Source of the DNA: DASYHS01 sp035998295
Lineage (GTDB): Bacteria; Pseudomonadota; Alphaproteobacteria; Azospirillales; Azospirillaceae
Assembly (NCBI RefSeq): GCF_035998295.1
Contig: NZ_DASYHS010000047.1
Coordinates: 1-64,000, forward strand
Direction of reading: 5' to 3'
Length of the DNA: 64,000 nt
This document shows, in pieces, positions 60,472 through 64,000 of the stretch (positions are counted from its first letter, which is position 1; the number at the start of each line of letters is the position of its first letter). Both the position numbers and the translations under genes were made by a program. The notes beneath the pieces were generated by a model, which worked only from the letters and a program-made list of their open reading frames with translations, did no database searches and had not been told where the DNA came from.

Positions 60472-61791
60472 ATGAGCCATCCCTTCCTCGACGGCAGGAC
60501 CGCCGCCGAGATCGCCGCGAGCGCCGAGCGCGCCATCCGGGACGGCCGCCTCGCCGACGGGGCGAGGCTTCCGGCCGTGCGGGACCTGGCCGAGGCGATC
60601 GGCGTGAACCGCAACACGGTGGCGGCGGCCTACGCCCGCCTGCGCGAGGCGGGCCTGGTTACCGGCGCGGGCAGGCAGGGCTCCATCGTCGCCGCCCGGA
60701 CGCGCGTGGACGCCTACCGGCCGCCGATCCCGGCACGGGCCAGGGATCTCGCCTCGGGCAACATGGACCCGCGGCTCCTGCCCGACCTGGCGCCGCATCT
60801 GGCCTCCCTGGCGCTGCCGCCGGGCGCCTACGAGATGGCCGACGACGACCCCGGGCTGGTGGCCCACGCCCGCGAGCTCCTGCGCGGCGACGGCGTGGCC
60901 GCGGGGGAGATCGCGGTCGTCTCGGGCGCGATGGACGGGATCGAGCGGGCGCTGCGCGTCCATCTGCGCCCCGGCGACGCGGTCGCGGTCGAGGATCCGG
61001 GCTACGTCTCGGCGCTCCTGCTGATCCGCTCGATGGGCCTGCGCCCGGTCCCGGTCCCGCTCGACGGCGACGGCATCGACCCGCGGCTGCTGGACGGCGC
61101 GCTGCGGGACGGCGCCAGGGCCGTCGTCCTCACGCCGCGCGCCCACAACCCGACCGGCGCGCGCCTGACCGCGGACCGCGCCGGGGCGCTGCGCGAGGTG
61201 CTGGACCGGCACCCGGCCGCCCTCCTGGTCGAAGACGACCACGCCGGCCCCGTCTCCGGCGCCGCCTTCGCGACCGCGGCGCCGGCGGACCCGGACGCCC
61301 GCCCCTGGGTGCTGGTGCGCTCGGTGTCCAAGTTCCTCGGGCCCGACCTGCGCGTCGCCGTGGTGGCGGGGGACGGGACGACGCTGTCCCGCCTGCGCAA
61401 CCACCAGGCGCTCGGGCCGCGCTGGGTCAGCCATCTCCTGCAGCGGCTGACGGCCCGGGTGTGGTCCGATCCCGCGACCGCCGCGCTGGTGGAGCGCGCG
61501 GCCGCCTCCTACGCGGAGCGGCGGGCCCTGCTGGTCGGGGCGCTCGCGGCGCGCGGCATCGCGGCGGCGGGGGCGTCGGGCCTCCATGTCTGGGTCCCCG
61601 TCGCCCGGGAGGCCGAGGCGGTCCAGGGCATGCTTGCGCGCGGCTGGGCCATGCAGGCCGGCGAGGTCTTCCGCATGCGCAGCCCGCCCGGGGTCCGGAT
61701 CGGCGTGGCGGGGCTGTCGCCCGGCGAGGAGGAGGACGTCGCGGCCGCGCTGGCGCAGACGCTGCGCCCGGCCCGGGGCATCTACGCCTGA
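60472..61791 (+). CDS. MocR-type GntR regulator fused to an aminotransferase-like domain
   Basis: 439 residues (a GTG one codon earlier is possible). The GntR winged helix covers about 1-75 (GARLPAVRDLAEAIGVNRNT). A fold-type I aminotransferase-like domain follows, with NPTGARLT, the LLVEDDHAGPVSG Asp block and SVSKFLGPDLR carrying the PLP lysine. MocR proteins sense PLP or amino compounds and usually control the divergent or adjacent gene, here the amidotransferase and MOSC pair. Its 3' end overlaps a small leftward gene by 10 bp. Confidence 0.88.
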   Translation: MSHPFLDGRTAAEIAASAERAIRDGRLADGARLPAVRDLAEAIGVNRNTVAAAYARLREAGLVTGAGRQGSIVAARTRVDAYRPPIPARARDLASGNMDPRLLPDLAPHLASLALPPGAYEMADDDPGLVAHARELLRGDGVAAGEIAVVSGAMDGIERALRVHLRPGDAVAVEDPGYVSALLLIRSMGLRPVPVPLDGDGIDPRLLDGALRDGARAVVLTPRAHNPTGARLTADRAGALREVLDRHPAALLVEDDHAGPVSGAAFATAAPADPDARPWVLVRSVSKFLGPDLRVAVVAGDGTTLSRLRNHQALGPRWVSHLLQRLTARVWSDPATAALVERAAASYAERRALLVGALAARGIAAAGASGLHVWVPVAREAEAVQGMLARGWAMQAGEVFRMRSPPGVRIGVAGLSPGEEEDVAAALAQTLRPARGIYA

Positions 61792-61982
61792 CCGGGCGGC
61801 TCTCCACGTCTCCTCGTGGCCTCGGGGGACCCGGCCCCAACCCCGGCCCCGCGGTCGGTAGGCGCCGACGGGCGACCTCGCGCCGCCCTGCCGTGACGGA
61901 CCGCGGGCGGAGTTCCGCCGCTCCGGTACTGGAAGGTCAGCAGCAGGAACGTATCGAGGATCGGTGTGCTGAATCGCCACAT
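61782..61982 (-). CDS. Possible small protein divergent from a LysR gene
   Basis: 66 residues starting MWRFSTPILDTFLLLTFQYR. AAAGGAGG lies about 6 bases before the ATG, an unusually good ribosome-binding site. The first 20 residues are hydrophobic enough for a membrane segment, and the rest is Arg/Gly/Pro-rich and could be non-conserved. No family recognised. It is divergent from the LysR gene, a typical place for a regulated target. The composition of the C-terminal half argues against it. Confidence 0.4.
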   Translation of the reverse strand: MWRFSTPILDTFLLLTFQYRSGGTPPAVRHGRAARGRPSAPTDRGAGVGAGSPEATRRRGEPPGQA

Positions 61983-62068
61983 CGCGGCCTCCTTTCGAGG
62001 CCCACTGTGCGGATGGCTGGCGGTGGCGCTCAAACGAGCTTATCGTCCTCCTTGCATAACCTGAAGTG

Positions 62069-62992
62069 ATGCATCCCGTGGAGGCGCGCGTGTCACGCCG
62101 GTTGCCGACGCTGACCGCGCTGCGGGCCTTCGAGGCGGCGGCGCGGCATCTGAGCTTCACCAGGGCGGCCGAGGAGCTGTTCGTGACCCAGGCCGCCGTC
62201 AGCCGCCAGGTGCGGGAACTCGAAAGCTGGCTCGGGCGGCCGCTGTTCCGCCGCCAGCACCGCCAGGTCAGGCTGACCCAGGACGGCGTCCTGCTCGCCG
62301 AGCACCTGACCGGGAGCTTCGACGAGCTTGCCCGCGTCATCCAGTCCGTGCGCGACCCCGGGTCCACGAGCCTGCATGTCAGCGTCGAGCCGGCCCTGGC
62401 CGCGCGCTGGCTGGTCCCCCGCCTCGGCCGGTTCCGGGCCCGCCATCCCACGGTGGAGCTTTCGCTCAGCAGTTCCGCCGCCGTCGCCCGCGTGGGAGCG
62501 GAGGCGGACCTCGCGATCCGCTGGTCGCTGGACCGGACCGCCTGGCGCGGCGCGACCGCGTCGCTTCTGGGCGAGGTGGAGGCCTTCCCGGTCCTGGCGC
62601 CGTCGCTGCGCGCCTCGACGCCGGGTCTCGACGGCCCCGCCGACCTCGCGCGATGTACCCTCCTGTTCGAGGACGACCGCGGGTATTGGAGCCGCTGGTT
62701 CGCCGAGGCCGGGCTGGACGGGGTGCACCTGCCCCGCGGGCCGGTGTTCAACGACGCCGCGCTGGCGATCGAGGCCGCGGTCCGCGGCGAGGGGGTGGCC
62801 CTGGGAGAGCCGGCGCTCGCCGCCGACGATCTGGCGGCGGGGCGGCTGGTGCGGCCCTTCGCGCCTCGCGTGCGCCTCGGCGCGTACTGGCTGGTGATGC
62901 CTCCCCACGGCGCGGGCGCGCCGGCCGCGGCCTTCGCCGAATGGGTCAGGGAAGAGATGGAGGCGACCCTGGACGGCTTCCGCCGGCCGTGA
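62069..62992 (+). CDS. LysR-family (GcvA-like) transcriptional regulator
   Basis: About 307 residues; a GTG just before the ATG at 62069 is an alternative start. The N-terminal helix-turn-helix is LRAFEAAARHLSFTRAAEEL with FVTQAAVSRQVRELESWLGR, and HRQVRLTQDG is the wing. The effector domain (about 90-300) has LHVSVEPALAARWLVPRLGR and ADLAIRWSLD, typical of GcvA-type regulators. Such proteins are usually autoregulated and control a divergent gene; the only divergent open frame is the 66-codon one. Effector unknown. Confidence 0.88.
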   Translation: MHPVEARVSRRLPTLTALRAFEAAARHLSFTRAAEELFVTQAAVSRQVRELESWLGRPLFRRQHRQVRLTQDGVLLAEHLTGSFDELARVIQSVRDPGSTSLHVSVEPALAARWLVPRLGRFRARHPTVELSLSSSAAVARVGAEADLAIRWSLDRTAWRGATASLLGEVEAFPVLAPSLRASTPGLDGPADLARCTLLFEDDRGYWSRWFAEAGLDGVHLPRGPVFNDAALAIEAAVRGEGVALGEPALAADDLAAGRLVRPFAPRVRLGAYWLVMPPHGAGAPAAAFAEWVREEMEATLDGFRRP

Positions 62993-63022
62993 CGAGACCC
63001 TTCCCGCCGTTGCCGGCGCCGT

Positions 63023-63790
63023 TCAGATCGGCTCGGCCACGGAAGCGGCCCGATCGACCCTGGCCGGTTCTCCCGCCGTGGACTGCGGGGCCGGGGGCTT
63101 GCGCATGATGACGGCCCAGTCCGAGGCCTTGGCCTGGAAGCGGCCCCAGGTCAGGGCGCCGGCAAGCGTTCCTACGGCCTCGTATATCCCGTAGAGAAGC
63201 GGCGACCGTCTCTTCAGGTCCTCCTTTTCCGGCCCTTCGTAGCATTGCGCGATCAGCAGGTCGAACCCGCTCGTCTCGGCCATCCGGACGATCGAGCGGA
63301 AACTCGACTCCGGCTTCAGGAAGGTCCGGAACGGCGCATATCCCGGTTCCCCGGCACGGGCGCCTCCCTTGATCCTCCGGTAGTACCAGACGTGGAACCA
63401 GTGCGGCGACAGCTTGGTCACCGCCCCCTTGACCGAGTACAGGTTCGGACAGCCGACGACCAGGACCCCGCCCTCGTCGAGTGCCTCCATGATGTTCTTC
63501 ATGGCGCGGGCGGGCCTGTCGAGATGCTCCAGCACGTTCCAGCAGACGACGAGGTCGTAGCGGTCCGGGCTGGTCCAGCTTTCGAGGTCGCCGACCACCT
63601 TTTCATTTGCGTAGGAATTTCTTTCGAGCTACTCGGGACTGATGTCGAGCGTCGTTACGTATTTTTCTCCTCTGAAATGAATGTGCATGCAGGAACCGCC
63701 TCCCGCTTCCAGGACTCGGATCAGGCGGTTCTTGGGCAACGTCTCGTTCAGCTTTTTCTCTATTAATTTAATTATATTCTGACCATCCAT
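63023..63790 (-). pseudogene. Class I methyltransferase broken by an in-frame TAG
   Basis: The frame runs 256 codons from an ATG at 63790 with GGAGG upstream to a stop at 63023, interrupted once by TAG at 63629-63631. Before the stop are VLEAGGGSCMHIHFRGE (SAM motif I region) and TTLDISPE; after it LERNSYANEKVVGDLES and DLVVCWNVLEHLDRPARAMK. The position normally holds Gln (CAG) in ISPEQLERN, so one C-to-T change explains it. The rest of the frame is intact and methyltransferase-like (Methyltransf_23/11). A GTG at 63598 could make only a truncated piece lacking the SAM motif. Sequencing error or suppression are alternatives. Confidence 0.8.
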
Positions 63791-64000
63791 GATCTTTTCC
63801 TCCAAAACTATTTATAAGGATTGCTCCTGAAGTTGTTCTCTCTGAAGAAACCTTTGGTACTAGCCGGCAAGAACTTTGGAGGTGGTGCAACGAAGGCAAG
63901 AGGTGATGTCGGCCGCCTGGGCGCCGCGGTCCCCGAGGCGGGATACCGGGACCGGGGTAGCGCGAACGGCTGCACCTTCTGCGCGGGGGCCGTTGCCGTG
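63791..64000. other. Right edge without recognised gene
   Basis: About 210 bp upstream of the broken methyltransferase gene. The left part is AT-rich and may contain its promoter; the right part is GC-rich without a plausible frame. It may continue into a gene beyond the window. Confidence 0.3.

Overview
The window reads as chromosomal DNA of a GC-rich alphaproteobacterium, most likely of the Rhodospirillales type. Three things point there: the very high third-position GC of nearly all long frames, the ubiquinone genes ubiB and ubiE, and the order ubiE/ubiB - mutM - small secreted protein - enoyl-CoA hydratase - rpsT - dnaA - dnaN - recF - gyrB, a familiar arrangement around dnaA in this class. 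I cannot name a species.

Region 1-3,160 is accessory-looking. It has a possible gene end at the left edge, a markedly AT-richer PAS/LuxR-type regulator, two small ribbon-helix-helix proteins pointing left, and a small lipoprotein. Region 3,416-13,464 is central metabolism and phosphate control: malic enzyme maeB, then phoR, pstS-pstC-pstA-pstB, phoU and phoB in one direction, with a PhoB-box-like 11-bp repeat at the end of phoR just before pstS. Two small unknown genes with less GC-biased codons follow phoB.

Region 14,265-25,680 is mostly housekeeping: a DsrE-like/MoeB-ThiF-like pair, a Cys-rich copper-binding four-helix protein, cysK with an Rrf2 regulator, coaBC, a HisKA_2 sensor kinase, ubiB, ubiE, mutM (with an unusual zinc finger), a small secreted protein, an enoyl-CoA hydratase and rpsT with a good promoter and terminator. 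Region 26,169-32,768 holds dnaA, dnaN, recF and gyrB.

From 33,137 to the right end the content is accessory. VOC and SRPBCC genes overlap. An AraC regulator precedes a DUF2000 gene. A 1,599-residue DUF4011-helicase-Vsr protein is a candidate single-gene antiphage defence system. An aromatic-ring type flavin monooxygenase follows, then a cluster of a periplasmic protein, cytochrome c, DUF305 protein and lipoprotein. A leftward polymorphic-toxin locus comprises a secreted Cys-rich protein, a 2,398-residue SpvB/RHS protein with Hint domain and C-terminal nuclease, and a putative immunity protein. Next is an ArsR-controlled cluster (arsR, two flavoproteins, MFS transporter) with three matching 20-bp operator-like palindromes. 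A cupin, a MOSC protein, a glutamine amidotransferase divergent from a MocR regulator, a LysR regulator, and a methyltransferase gene broken by one in-frame TAG complete the window.

Strongest items for a second look are the RHS toxin locus (non-standard Hint start, internal membrane hairpin, unknown secreted companion), the DUF4011-helicase-Vsr gene, the ArsR operator set, the MutM zinc-finger change and the amber-interrupted methyltransferase. No tRNA, rRNA, CRISPR array or insertion sequence was recognised.
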